A stretch of DNA of 64,000 bases from an uncultured Bacteroidales bacterium (lineage in GTDB: Bacteria > Bacteroidota > Bacteroidia > Bacteroidales > P3), in assembly GCA_900317955.1 (NCBI GenBank), contig ONIP01000013.1:25465-89464 (forward strand). Reading direction: 5' to 3'. The position numbers and the translations under genes are program-made. The notes below the pieces were generated by a model. It was not told the DNA's origin, did no database searches, and saw only the letters and a program-made list of their open reading frames with translations. This document shows positions 41,058 to 50,002 of the stretch, in pieces (position 1 is the stretch's first letter; every line of letters starts with the position of its first letter).

Positions 41058-43049
41058 CTATTGAGATTGCGGGACGAGCTGATTAGTAGTCATGCGCTGC
41101 ATATAGGACTGAATGATGGCCTGGGCATGACGAAGATGGCGATGGAAGGAGGGGGAATCTTGCGGGAGGAGGTTGTTGCTGAGAAGGGGGTCGGAGTCGA
41201 TGTTGTAATAGCCGAGGGCACGGGTGCCGTCAAAAAGGAGAAGATGATGGTTCTGGATGTATTGATAGACGCCGTTGTTGTAGTGGATGGCCCACGTGAG
41301 GGAGTCGGGGGTATGGAGAAGGTCGACGCCATAGGAGAGGAAGGGGGCAGGGGTGCCCGTGAAGGCCAGGACGGTGGGCATGATGTCGGTTTGCTGCGCG
41401 ACGGCATTGCTCATGCCGACGGGGAGGTGACCCGAGGGGGAGTAGAGAATGATAGGGACGGAGAAGGTGCCGAGGGGAGTGTTGTAGGCTGGCTGTTCAG
41501 TGATATTGGTGTGGTCGGCGGTGATGACGAAGAGGGTGTTGTTGTACCAAGGCATACGACGAGCAGCGGAGAAGAAGCGACGGAGGGCATGGTCGGTGTA
41601 GCGGATGCAGGTGTGGAGGGGATGGCCCGGAGCGCGGAGACTGTCGGCGTAGCGAGAGGGGACAGCAAAGGGGTGATGGGAGGTGGCGGTGAAGACAGCG
41701 GTCATGAAAGGTTGCGGAAGGGAGTCCATGGAGGCAGCAAAGAATTGCAGAAACTCCTCATCCCAGATGGCCCAAGTGCCGTCGAAGTCGTTTTCGCCAC
41801 CAAAACGGGGGTCGGCATCATATTCGGTGCGGCCGAAATAGTGTTGGAAGCCGGTAGTGCGGGCGAATGCCTGAAAGCCCATGGAGCCGTTTTCGGCACC
41901 ATGGAAGAAGGCTGTGGTGTAGCCTTGTTTTGAGAGTTCACCGGCAATGCCGCTGACGTTGTTGAGGGAATAGGAGGTGAGGATGAAGGGTTCGACAAAC
42001 ATGGGAATGCCGGAGAGGATAGAGGGCATGCCGTCGATACTCTTGCGGCCGTTGGCGTAGCTGTGGCGGAAGGTGAGGCTATGGGAGATAAGCGAATCAA
42101 GAAAGGGAGTGAAGCCGGGGTAGGGATTATAGGCACCGAAGTACTCCTGACCGAAACTTTCGAGGATGATGACCACGACGTTGGGTCGGGTGGAATCGAC
42201 AGGTGTCGGTAAATGGAGGGGGGAGTAAAGGGCGTCGAGCTGATCGGGGGTAAAGTAGTCAGGGACAGTGAAAGTTGTTTTACCCATGGTGCGGATAAGG
42301 GAGAAGGGGGTATTGAGGACTATGGCAGCTTCAGCAGGCTGGTTGACGTATTGGTTGGCGTTGCTGATGGTGATGGGGCGGACGGCCGTGGAGGCACCGC
42401 CACGCATGCCGATAACCGCCAAGGGGATGTAGAGGAGGACAAAGAGGGTGGAAAAAAGGATGTACTGCCACCGGGGAAGAGGATTGACGAGTGAAAATTG
42501 AAAATTGAAAATTGAAAATTGAAAACGGGAGGGGGTGGGACTGGGGAAGGGGTGGCGATAGAGGAGAATGAGAGCAGCAAGGAAGGCGAGGCCAAGGAGG
42601 ACAAGATACCAATGATTGAGGAGTTCGATGCCGACAATTTCACCCAAATTGCCTTCATTGCTGAACTCGGAGAAGAATGACCAGGTGGTACGACGACCGG
42701 TGTAACGGGAGTAGACTGTGTCGACGAGGTTGAGGGTGAGCATGAGGGCGTTGACGAATACGAAGAGGGTTTTAAGAGCAGTGCGCCAAGCGGCCTTGAA
42801 GGTGAGACGACGAGGAAGGGGAAGAAGAACAAGAAGGATGTAGAGGGAATTGGTGTAGAGGATGGCGGAGGTGTCGAAACGAAGGGAGCCAGCCAAGAGA
42901 GAGCTGAAATCGAGGAGGTGCCAGCCTGCGGCATAGATGTCCCAGAATTCCATAACATAGACAACACGGCAGAGTGCATAAAGCAGATAGACCAGCAGGA
43001 TGTTGGAGAGAAGGCGGAGGAGGGAGACTGGGAAACGAGACGAATACAT
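41058..43049 (-). CDS. LTA-synthase-like/sulfatase-family membrane enzyme
   Basis: A 663-residue protein of the alkaline-phosphatase fold. Five membrane segments lie in the first 235 residues; the catalytic domain covers about 285-600. NVVVIILESFGQEYFG carries the metal-binding Glu, YANGRKSIDGMPSILSGIP has the nucleophile region (the Thr of LtaS is replaced by Ser, KSIDG), and FVITADHTN is the second metal site. Such enzymes transfer phosphoglycerol or phosphoethanolamine-type groups to glycans or lipid A; the substrate is unknown. A heptanucleotide repeat at 42493-42525 encodes FQFSIFNFQFS in the loop before the last membrane segment. Confidence 0.87.
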   Translation of the reverse strand: MYSSRFPVSLLRLLSNILLVYLLYALCRVVYVMEFWDIYAAGWHLLDFSSLLAGSLRFDTSAILYTNSLYILLVLLPLPRRLTFKAAWRTALKTLFVFVNALMLTLNLVDTVYSRYTGRRTTWSFFSEFSNEGNLGEIVGIELLNHWYLVLLGLAFLAALILLYRHPFPSPTPSRFQFSIFNFQFSLVNPLPRWQYILFSTLFVLLYIPLAVIGMRGGASTAVRPITISNANQYVNQPAEAAIVLNTPFSLIRTMGKTTFTVPDYFTPDQLDALYSPLHLPTPVDSTRPNVVVIILESFGQEYFGAYNPYPGFTPFLDSLISHSLTFRHSYANGRKSIDGMPSILSGIPMFVEPFILTSYSLNNVSGIAGELSKQGYTTAFFHGAENGSMGFQAFARTTGFQHYFGRTEYDADPRFGGENDFDGTWAIWDEEFLQFFAASMDSLPQPFMTAVFTATSHHPFAVPSRYADSLRAPGHPLHTCIRYTDHALRRFFSAARRMPWYNNTLFVITADHTNITEQPAYNTPLGTFSVPIILYSPSGHLPVGMSNAVAQQTDIMPTVLAFTGTPAPFLSYGVDLLHTPDSLTWAIHYNNGVYQYIQNHHLLLFDGTRALGYYNIDSDPLLSNNLLPQDSPSFHRHLRHAQAIIQSYMQRMTTNQLVPQSQ
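42493..42525. repeat. In-gene heptanucleotide repeat (GAAAATT)
   Basis: Four full GAAAATT units plus GAAAA, inside the LTA-synthase-like gene near residue 180. Because 7 is not a multiple of 3, gain or loss of a unit shifts the frame. Confidence 0.92.
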
Positions 43050-43061
43050 GCGGCGGAGGGA

Positions 43062-44945
43062 TTAGAACTGGAAATAGATGAAGGGCTGGAGGTCGGCAGT
43101 GATGAACTGGTAGACGACAAACACAACAGCGACGGTGCCAAGGACCATCAGCCACAGGGGCATGGAGGCAAACCAGAGACGGTAGCGGCGTTTGAAACGG
43201 TCGGGGAGCCAATGTACAATCATGCCAAGGAGGAAGACGATGAAGACAGGTGCATAGTTGGAGAGGATGGCGGGGACTTGCTGCCAATTCCATGTGCCGC
43301 CGATACGTTCTACCATTTGGGTGGCGGTACGCCAGGCGGTTTCGTTGGCTTCGGCGGGGTCGAGGTTGGAGCCACTGCGGAAGAAGAGACGCGTGAAGCT
43401 GATGAAGACAAAGGTGAGGAGAGTATTCCAGACAAGGATGAGGCCTTGTTTGAAACGCGAGGGGTGGTAACGTTTGCCCCACAGAAGGGGTACAACGTTG
43501 AGCAGGATGATGGCCGCAGCAACAACCATGAGGGCGAAATGGAACATGCTGAAGACAGGATAGGGGAAGAAATGGTAGAGGCTCTTGGAGGCCAGATATA
43601 TCAACGCGATGGCCACGATGCGGTAGAGGGGGTCTTTGCCTTTCCACCACTTATAGACAAGGATTCCCAAACCGTTGAGGGCACCCCACGTGATGAAGTT
43701 GAAGGATGCGCCATGCCACATACCACCGAGCAGCATGGTATCAAAGTTATTCAGATTGGTGGACAGCTCGCGACGGTGGCGGGGAGCCAGAGCATAGACC
43801 AGAAGAAGGACGACGGCCACGGCTATGGCGGCAATGGTTACCCAAAGGGTCTTGGCCATGAGGACGACAACCGTCAGCATCACGGCGGGAATGATGTAGG
43901 TGCCGGGGGTAGAATTGCGGTTGCCGCCCAAGGGGATGTAGAGGTAATCCTTAAGCCAGTTGCTGAGGGAGATGTGCCAACGCTTCCAGAAACCGGCGGC
44001 ATTGGTGGCCTTGTAGGGCGAATTGAAGTTGAGGGGGAGATAGAACCCCATGAGCATGGCGACACCAATGGCGATGTCGGTATAGCCAGAGAAGTCGGCA
44101 TAGACTTGAAGGGAATAGACGAGGAGGGCGGAGAAATTCTCGAAAGAGGTATAGAGGAGAGGATTTTCAAAAACGCGGTCAACAAAAGAGACTGCCAACC
44201 AATCGGCCAAGACGAGTTTTTTGCAGAGGCCGTTGAGTACCCAGAATACGGCAATGCCGAATTGGCGACGGGTGAGGAAGAATGGTTTGTAGAGCTGGGG
44301 GATGAACTGGTCGGCACGAACAATGGGACCCGCCACGAGCTGGGGGAAGAAAGTGGTGTAGAAGGCAAAGTCGAGAATATTGTCGGCGGGGCGCACCTTA
44401 TCTTTATAGACATCGACTATATAGCTGATGTTCTGGAAGGTGAAAAAGCTGATGCCTACAGGAAGAATGATGGCGTTGGCGATGGAATAGTGGGTGGAGC
44501 AGATGGTGTTGAAAATGTCGGTGAAGAAATAGGCATACTTGAAATAGCAGAGCACAGCCAGATTGACAATGACGCCTGCGGCCATCAGGGTGGCGCGACG
44601 TTTCTGGGTAGAGACACCCTTGGAGAGTTGCCGACGTTGCAGAGCCTCCATCCACCGGCCAAGAAGGAATCCAGCAAAGGTTGCGAAGAGCAGCAAACCA
44701 ACGTAGAGGCCGGAAGTTTTGTAATAGAAAAAGAGGCTGACGAAGGCAAGGTAGCCATTGCGCCAAAGCCGCTGTGCCTTGCCTACGGGGTTGCGCCTGC
44801 CTTTCTTGCCGCCCAAGGAGACCACCAAGCAAAAGCCCGCATAGACAATAAAGAAGAAAGCCCAGAAATGGAACTGGGTGAAAAGCAGTGGATGCTCCGA
44901 ATCGAAGGCGAAGAGGCGGCTGAGATATGTTAAGAGGTCGGTCAC
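43062..44945 (-). CDS. MBOAT-family O-acyltransferase (AlgI/DltB-like)
   Basis: A 627-residue polytopic membrane protein with 11-13 hydrophobic segments. The MBOAT core has FFPQLVAGPIVRA (about 208-220), the SLQVYADFSGYTDIA helix (about 275-290), FWKRWHISLSNWLKDYLYIPLGGN (quoted as FWKRWHISLSNWL and DYLYIPLGGN, about 325-350), and the catalytic His in GGMWHGASFNFI (about 415-426). Such proteins move acyl, usually acetyl, groups across the membrane for glycan O-acylation. The two SGNH-type genes right upstream are the normal partners that place the acetyl on the sugar. Confidence 0.93.
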   Translation of the reverse strand: MTDLLTYLSRLFAFDSEHPLLFTQFHFWAFFFIVYAGFCLVVSLGGKKGRRNPVGKAQRLWRNGYLAFVSLFFYYKTSGLYVGLLLFATFAGFLLGRWMEALQRRQLSKGVSTQKRRATLMAAGVIVNLAVLCYFKYAYFFTDIFNTICSTHYSIANAIILPVGISFFTFQNISYIVDVYKDKVRPADNILDFAFYTTFFPQLVAGPIVRADQFIPQLYKPFFLTRRQFGIAVFWVLNGLCKKLVLADWLAVSFVDRVFENPLLYTSFENFSALLVYSLQVYADFSGYTDIAIGVAMLMGFYLPLNFNSPYKATNAAGFWKRWHISLSNWLKDYLYIPLGGNRNSTPGTYIIPAVMLTVVVLMAKTLWVTIAAIAVAVVLLLVYALAPRHRRELSTNLNNFDTMLLGGMWHGASFNFITWGALNGLGILVYKWWKGKDPLYRIVAIALIYLASKSLYHFFPYPVFSMFHFALMVVAAAIILLNVVPLLWGKRYHPSRFKQGLILVWNTLLTFVFISFTRLFFRSGSNLDPAEANETAWRTATQMVERIGGTWNWQQVPAILSNYAPVFIVFLLGMIVHWLPDRFKRRYRLWFASMPLWLMVLGTVAVVFVVYQFITADLQPFIYFQF

Positions 44946-44976
44946 AACTAAGTTAGTAGGATGGGATTAAAAAGGA

Positions 44977-46257
44977 TTAGCGATTGAAGGGTGGATGTGG
45001 TGTGGAGGTACGGGGACGAGAGGACGAAGGGGCGGGGTCGGTTTTTTGCATTTCGCGAAGAAGAGCCTCGAAGAGAAGGTCGCCCATAAGACGATAGCCC
45101 GCACGGGTGAAATGCACCTTGTCGCGCTGTGCGAGGCCGGCTTTTTGCCACTTTTCCATAGACTTGAGTCCACCCATGATTTCGAATTGGTCCCAGACGG
45201 CACCGTCGGTCAAAGCGGCCAAGCGGTAGAAAACGTCGCGAGCAAGAGGACCGTTTGTGTTGACAGCATAACGCTTACGACCGGTTTTACGATAGCTGTC
45301 GTTATTGGTCACGAAGATAAAAGCGCACTTGGGGTTGACCTTTCTGATAGAATCGCAAAGAGCAAGATAGTTGTTTTTAAATAGGACGGTGTCGAAAGCC
45401 TTCTCATGGGCGTCGTTGATGCCGATGCCGAAAATGACCAAATCGGGGCGAAGGAGACGCAGATCACTGGTGAGCTGGCACTTGAGATAGTCGGGAACAG
45501 CGGCACCGTTGACACCGATGGAGTGATAGCTGAAACCGGGCTGACGGTTTCCAAGACAGATGCCAGTGAGGGTGAAGGTCTGCCCCTCGATACAGGGGAG
45601 GACAATGTCGAAAGAGTCGACCGACCGACGGAGGTTGAAGACATAACGATGGCTGGAAGTATCGATATAAGAGGGAGGCACATCGCGGCCTTCATAACTT
45701 AAAGAGGGGACAACACCGGAGGGAGAATAGCCAAGAAGGACAATATGCTGAATGCGGTAGTCGATGGGAGTAGCGGAGGCGGAAGAGGGAAAGAGTATCT
45801 GGATGCGGGTAGGTATATCCTTGGCTGTGACGGAAATACCACAAAGTCCGAGGGGATATTCCGGTTCGCGGAAGACATTGCGGGTGAGGAGCACCTTCTC
45901 TTTGCAGTGCACCTTATAGTCATCGGGATTGTTGCACTTTGCAGCAGCTGAATAGGGGAAAATCATACCTCTTCCACCGACCAAGGAAGGCCATTGCTGC
46001 ATGATGCGGACACGCACTTGGTTTGGGAACACGCCCGCCTGGACATGGGAGCCACCGATGTGGACTATGTTTACAGCCCCTTTGCCTGTGGAAGCAAGTT
46101 TGTTGCACTTTTGGAAAAAGTACTTCATGGTGGCTGAAGAGCTGTCGTAATGCAAGACGTTGGCGTTGTAACGTATAAAGGGATATTGTTCCTGCCCCTT
46201 GCAGCACCCGGCACTAAGGAGGAGTGCCACGACAAGAATCCAGAAGTTATTCCGCAT
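44977..46257 (-). CDS. SGNH-fold esterase/acetyltransferase-like protein
   Basis: A 426-residue exported protein (signal peptide 1-21; the Cys-rich end SAGCCKG could also be a lipobox). The SGNH blocks are VHIGGSHVQAG (about 65-75, Gly in place of the Asp of GDS, Ser kept), FGIGINDAHEKAF (about 275-287, with Asn), and DKVHFTRAG (about 384-392, Asp and His). A jelly-roll-like insertion fills the middle (about 110-260), as in AlgX/PatB-type acetyltransferases. It overlaps the preceding SGNH gene by 11 bases and is followed 31 bases later by MBOAT, so likely an O-acetylation partner. Confidence 0.85.
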   Translation of the reverse strand: MRNNFWILVVALLLSAGCCKGQEQYPFIRYNANVLHYDSSSATMKYFFQKCNKLASTGKGAVNIVHIGGSHVQAGVFPNQVRVRIMQQWPSLVGGRGMIFPYSAAAKCNNPDDYKVHCKEKVLLTRNVFREPEYPLGLCGISVTAKDIPTRIQILFPSSASATPIDYRIQHIVLLGYSPSGVVPSLSYEGRDVPPSYIDTSSHRYVFNLRRSVDSFDIVLPCIEGQTFTLTGICLGNRQPGFSYHSIGVNGAAVPDYLKCQLTSDLRLLRPDLVIFGIGINDAHEKAFDTVLFKNNYLALCDSIRKVNPKCAFIFVTNNDSYRKTGRKRYAVNTNGPLARDVFYRLAALTDGAVWDQFEIMGGLKSMEKWQKAGLAQRDKVHFTRAGYRLMGDLLFEALLREMQKTDPAPSSSRPRTSTPHPPFNR

Positions 46258-47701
46258 GGGTGGCTCCTTTCTCTGTTGCCAGTGATAGATTATTGTCGGT
46301 AGGGGCGTCGGGAGCCTGAGACCGCATTTTGTAAAGTTGATACATATTTTCGAAAGCTTTGGTCAGCCTGTCGCCCATAATGTCGGCGCCACGCTGTGAG
46401 AAATGGACATAATCGCCGCTGCCAAGACCCTGTTCCACCCAAGCCGACATGGAATTGGCACCGCCCATGGCGTGATAGATGCTCCAGTAGGCAGCACCGT
46501 GCTGGCAAACGGTAGTGCGCAGTGCGTCGACCACCTTGGGAAGCCAAGAGTAGGAAAGAAGGTCGCCCTCTTCGGTTCGTTTGCTCATGTCGGAAGGACC
46601 AATGAAAAGAATCAGCGCATTGGGACAGCAGGAATGAAGGCGGTCGATTTGAGCACCCATCTCCTTACAATAGTTTGCAATGGAGCGTTCACTGCTGAGA
46701 TAGGGGACGGAGTTGCCACCGAACTGAAGGATGATAAGACCGACGTCCATGAGGGCATAGGCCTTGGAAAGTTGGTCGCGGTTGATTTGAGAGAACTGAT
46801 GGCCGGAGCAGCCACGCATGGGGATATTGTCGACCGCGACGCCGGGACCATTGTCGACCATGACGCCATAAAGGTCGGCAGCACCCGAGACAGAGATGTG
46901 CAGGGAGGCAACAGCACTGTCCAAGTGCCAATCAAAGATGCCGACGCCTTCAGAAGTGGCGGAGAGGCTATCAGTAAAAGCACCCGCTGAGAGGGTGGCA
47001 CGAAGAGGACCCGGACGGGCACAGAAGAGCAGCCCGACACGTGAGAAAGAGCGGAGACGAGGGTCGCGACCTTTGGTTGTGGTGGCTTTGATACTACTTG
47101 TTGCGGAGCCTTCGACACGGAAGTCTTGAACCATGGGGCCATAGTTGCCGTTGGCACGGACTACCAGACTATCGCCGAAGGGAGACTGGCGCACAAGGTT
47201 GCCCATGCCGTAGGTGCTGACCGAATAGGAAGGAATCAATGTAGCGAAGGGGACGAGACCGGGACCGCCGCCACCAAAAAGAGACTGGAGGCCGGACCTT
47301 AAACGGTTTGACATGCGATCCATCTCGATTTGGGAATCGCCATAATGGACAATGCGGATGGTGCGCCCGGTAGACCGGGTTTTTTCCAATTGAGCAAAGA
47401 GAGGGTCAAAGAAAGTGTCGTCGTCGTTGGGGAACCAAAAACGAGTGTCGCTACTGTCGAGTTGACGACGATAGCTCTCCAACGAGTCTTGCAACGAGTC
47501 GAGAACAGAAGCAAGAGAATCCTGTTGCCTGAGATAAGCCTCAATGTCCAACTGGCGCTGGGGGTTCAATATTTTGGTCAACGTGGGGAAACGGAGAGTG
47601 TTACCCGCCACACGGACACTACCTTGCGGGAAACTCCAACATAACGCCGCAAGGAGTGCGATGACCGCCGCCATGAACAATAAGACTTTCCACGATTTCA
47701 T
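46247..47701 (-). CDS. SGNH-fold protein with N-terminal anchor
   Basis: A 484-residue protein with one N-terminal membrane segment (about 5-25) and a short helical, coiled-coil-like stretch (about 50-85, QQDSLASVLDSLQDSLESYRR, quoted as QQDSLASVLDSL and QDSLESYRR). The SGNH fold has IVHYGDSQIEMDR (about 116-128, GDS intact), LQFGGNSVPYL (about 313-323, Asn), and DYVHFSQRGADIM (about 430-442, Asp/His). The middle insertion resembles that of the downstream paralogue. Both together with MBOAT fit a glycan O-acetylation module. The substrate is unknown; a deacetylase role is the alternative. Confidence 0.85.
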   Translation of the reverse strand: MKSWKVLLFMAAVIALLAALCWSFPQGSVRVAGNTLRFPTLTKILNPQRQLDIEAYLRQQDSLASVLDSLQDSLESYRRQLDSSDTRFWFPNDDDTFFDPLFAQLEKTRSTGRTIRIVHYGDSQIEMDRMSNRLRSGLQSLFGGGGPGLVPFATLIPSYSVSTYGMGNLVRQSPFGDSLVVRANGNYGPMVQDFRVEGSATSSIKATTTKGRDPRLRSFSRVGLLFCARPGPLRATLSAGAFTDSLSATSEGVGIFDWHLDSAVASLHISVSGAADLYGVMVDNGPGVAVDNIPMRGCSGHQFSQINRDQLSKAYALMDVGLIILQFGGNSVPYLSSERSIANYCKEMGAQIDRLHSCCPNALILFIGPSDMSKRTEEGDLLSYSWLPKVVDALRTTVCQHGAAYWSIYHAMGGANSMSAWVEQGLGSGDYVHFSQRGADIMGDRLTKAFENMYQLYKMRSQAPDAPTDNNLSLATEKGATHAE

Positions 47702-47736
47702 GGTTAGAAACAGATATTAGAACAGGCAGAGAGGAG

Positions 47737-48789
47737 TTAGTTGCCGGACTGGTCGGGGGACTGCTGGAGGGATGCGACGGTGCGTTTGAGCTCTTGGATG
47801 TCGTTGTACATTCCTTCCAGTTTGCGTTGAAGGACGAAGATTTTCTTTTGGCGGTCGGCGGACATGGCAGGGGAGCCGAGAACAACCGAGTCGTCGTCGA
47901 TATTGCGTGTGACACCGGACTGGGCGGCAATGGTAACCCTGTTGCCTACCTTGATATGGCCGACAATACCTACCTGACCAGCAATCATGCAGTTGTCGCC
48001 TACCTTGCCACTGCCGGCACAACCCGACTGGGATGCCATGACTGTGTTGCTGCCGAAAGAGACATTGTGGGCGATTTGGCAGAGATTGTCAATTTTGGCA
48101 CCGCGGTGGATGATAGTGGAGCCCATGGTGGCACGATCGACGCAGGTGTTGGCACCGATTTCGACATCGTCCTCTATAATAACATTACCTATCTGGTCGA
48201 TCTTGCTGTAGGTGCCATCGCCCTTGGGGGCAAATCCGAAGCCATCGGCACCGATGACGACACCTGCATGGAGGATGCAGTTGTTGCCGACGTGGCATTC
48301 ACGATAAATCTTTACGCCGGGGTAGAGGATTACGTTGTCACCCACGACACAGTTGTCACCGATATAGACCTGGGGGTAGATCTGGACATTGTTGCCAATG
48401 ACAGCGTTGCGACCGATTACGGCGAAGGGACCGACATAGCAGTTCTTACCCAAGCGGGCGGAGCAGTGGATGCTGCTGCGGAGGGAACGTCCGCGTTTGG
48501 GGCGGTCGGCGGAATTGAACATGTGCAATACCTTTGCGACGCAGAGATAGGGGTTGTCCACCCGAATGAGCGCGGCGTTGACAGGGTGTTCAAGCACCAT
48601 ATCGCGACTGATAAGGATGGCCGCGGCTTTGCGCTCATAGATGTAATGGGTATATTTAGGGTTGGCCAGAAAGGTGATACCGCCCTCGTCAACCTCCTCA
48701 ATACGGCAAGGTTTCCAAATGAGAGCGTTTTCGTCACCTTCGACAGTACCCTTCAATTTCTGGGCTATTTGTTTTGCTGTGAATTGCAT
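47737..48789 (-). CDS. lpxD: UDP-3-O-acylglucosamine N-acyltransferase
   Basis: Third step of lipid A synthesis in the cytoplasm. The 350-residue length is normal. The N-terminal uridine-binding domain (about 1-100, with ITFLANPKYTHYIYE) is followed by a left-handed beta helix of hexapeptide repeats (about 105-310). The catalytic His is in HAGVVIGADGFGF (about 193-205), and CVDRATMGST follows. A C-terminal helix (about 320-345) is present. The gene's 5' end overlaps the HhH gene by 25 bases. Being next to lptC it sits in an LPS-assembly block. Confidence 0.95.
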   Translation of the reverse strand: MQFTAKQIAQKLKGTVEGDENALIWKPCRIEEVDEGGITFLANPKYTHYIYERKAAAILISRDMVLEHPVNAALIRVDNPYLCVAKVLHMFNSADRPKRGRSLRSSIHCSARLGKNCYVGPFAVIGRNAVIGNNVQIYPQVYIGDNCVVGDNVILYPGVKIYRECHVGNNCILHAGVVIGADGFGFAPKGDGTYSKIDQIGNVIIEDDVEIGANTCVDRATMGSTIIHRGAKIDNLCQIAHNVSFGSNTVMASQSGCAGSGKVGDNCMIAGQVGIVGHIKVGNRVTIAAQSGVTRNIDDDSVVLGSPAMSADRQKKIFVLQRKLEGMYNDIQELKRTVASLQQSPDQSGN

Positions 48790-49433
48790 GATAGGTAAGG
48801 TTCTATTCGTTTAAATGTCGTTGTGTCAATAATGGGGATATTCAGTATGTCGGATACTTTAAGATAGGGGCCGTTGGCATCGCGCATGAGGACGATGGCC
48901 TTGGCCTGATAGTAGTCAAGATAGGGGTGCCGTTTCAGACGATTGATGTCGGCAGTGTTGATGTTGATAGGCACTATGGCCGAACGGTTTACCGTGAGAT
49001 ATGGGGCAATGTCGCTGAAACGGGATGAGTCTATGCCATAGACTTCGAGAAGTTGTTCTTTGCAGAAGAAGCCGCCGAGGAGAGAACGGTATTTCAAGAT
49101 GCGGCGGGCAATGGTTGGGCCGATATTGTAGAGCTGGACAAGGTCGATGCTGTCGGCCGAGTTTAATTCAAAAACGAGGGGTTTGCTTTGTGGGATGGCC
49201 GCAGGGCGGCTTGTTTCACGCCGCTGCGGAGAAGTTTGAGAGTAGTTTGTATAAGACTGCCACCTGGTTTTGCGGGAGGTATCGCTGCCATGCTGGGGAG
49301 CCAAGGCGGCCGAGGCAACATCGGGAGGCAGTTGAGGGGGCGCGGCGGGACTGCGGTGCGGAATAGCTGCCACTACGACTGTGGCAAGCAGGCACAGGAT
49401 TGTGAGCCATAAGTAACCGCGTTTCCTTGTCAT
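48765..49433 (-). CDS. ComEA-like helix-hairpin-helix protein
   Basis: The ATG at 49431-49433 gives 222 residues. One N-terminal membrane segment (about 8-25) and a long Pro/Ser/Arg-rich linker precede two helix-hairpin-helix units: LNSADSIDLVQLYNIGPTIARRIL (about 90-113, quoted as NSADSIDLVQLYNIGP) and ININTADINRLKRHPYLDY (about 158-176). This is the architecture of ComEA-like DNA-binding proteins of Bacteroidota, anchored to the inner membrane and acting in DNA uptake together with ComEC. It overlaps lptC by 4 bases (ATGA) and lpxD by 25. Confidence 0.87.
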   Translation of the reverse strand: MTRKRGYLWLTILCLLATVVVAAIPHRSPAAPPQLPPDVASAALAPQHGSDTSRKTRWQSYTNYSQTSPQRRETSRPAAIPQSKPLVFELNSADSIDLVQLYNIGPTIARRILKYRSLLGGFFCKEQLLEVYGIDSSRFSDIAPYLTVNRSAIVPININTADINRLKRHPYLDYYQAKAIVLMRDANGPYLKVSDILNIPIIDTTTFKRIEPYLSCNSQQNK

Positions 49434-50002
49434 TCCTCCTTCCATTCCAGTGTGCCTCTTTGGTGAAAAATGCGGGGTTGAGTGAATGCGTCGTCACTCT
49501 CGAAGCGGTCGCCCAATGTAATTCGGGGACCGTTCTTGGTTCGGACGGGTTTGTTGCTATAGACACGGTGCACCATTTCGTCCCAAGTCAATTCCTGGAG
49601 ATAAACGGTATCGCCGTTGCGAAGGTCAACAATGACGACACTGTCGCGCACAATGGTTTGCTGACGGTGGCTATATTGAACAGCATAACGGGCAGTGAGG
49701 GTGCCGGTAGGGTTGTTGTAGCCGTTGAAGAAACGCATCTTGATACCTTTTGGGTATTCGGTCTTGGGTTCTGGTTTGCTGTATTGCAGCACCAAGGGAG
49801 CCTCCATGATAACTTGTAGCCTGCCCTCTTCGCTGCGACGCATACGGGCGTTCTCGATGGTGCTTTCGGGCAGTTCTTTCGGTTCGAAGAATTGGATTTT
49901 GGATATGTCGTTTCCGCAGGAGGTCATAAAACAGGCGAGAAGCAGGACGAATATCCTGCTTCGCGCCTTAAGTGTAGAGTGTGCCGAGCTTATGCGGAGC
50001 AT
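49430..50002 (-). CDS. lptC: LptC, LPS export periplasmic/membrane component
   Basis: A 190-residue protein with a short hydrophobic N-terminal segment ending in a lipobox-like FMTSCGND (Cys29). The beta-jelly-roll of the LptA/LptC family follows: YPKGIKMRFFNG (about 82-93), LTARYAVQYSHRQQTIVRDSVVIVDLRNGDTVYLQEL (quoted as LTARYAVQYS and VVIVDLRNGDTVYLQEL), and the C-terminal FESDDAFTQPRI strand. It takes LPS from LptB2FG to LptA. TAATG overlap with the TPR gene shows translational coupling. Lies beside lpxD. Confidence 0.9.
   Translation of the reverse strand: MLRISSAHSTLKARSRIFVLLLACFMTSCGNDISKIQFFEPKELPESTIENARMRRSEEGRLQVIMEAPLVLQYSKPEPKTEYPKGIKMRFFNGYNNPTGTLTARYAVQYSHRQQTIVRDSVVIVDLRNGDTVYLQELTWDEMVHRVYSNKPVRTKNGPRITLGDRFESDDAFTQPRIFHQRGTLEWKEE

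Noticed and set aside
42918..44933. 671-residue plus-strand frame opposite the MBOAT gene
   Set aside because: Same antisense effect; the minus strand carries a full MBOAT protein with its catalytic His.
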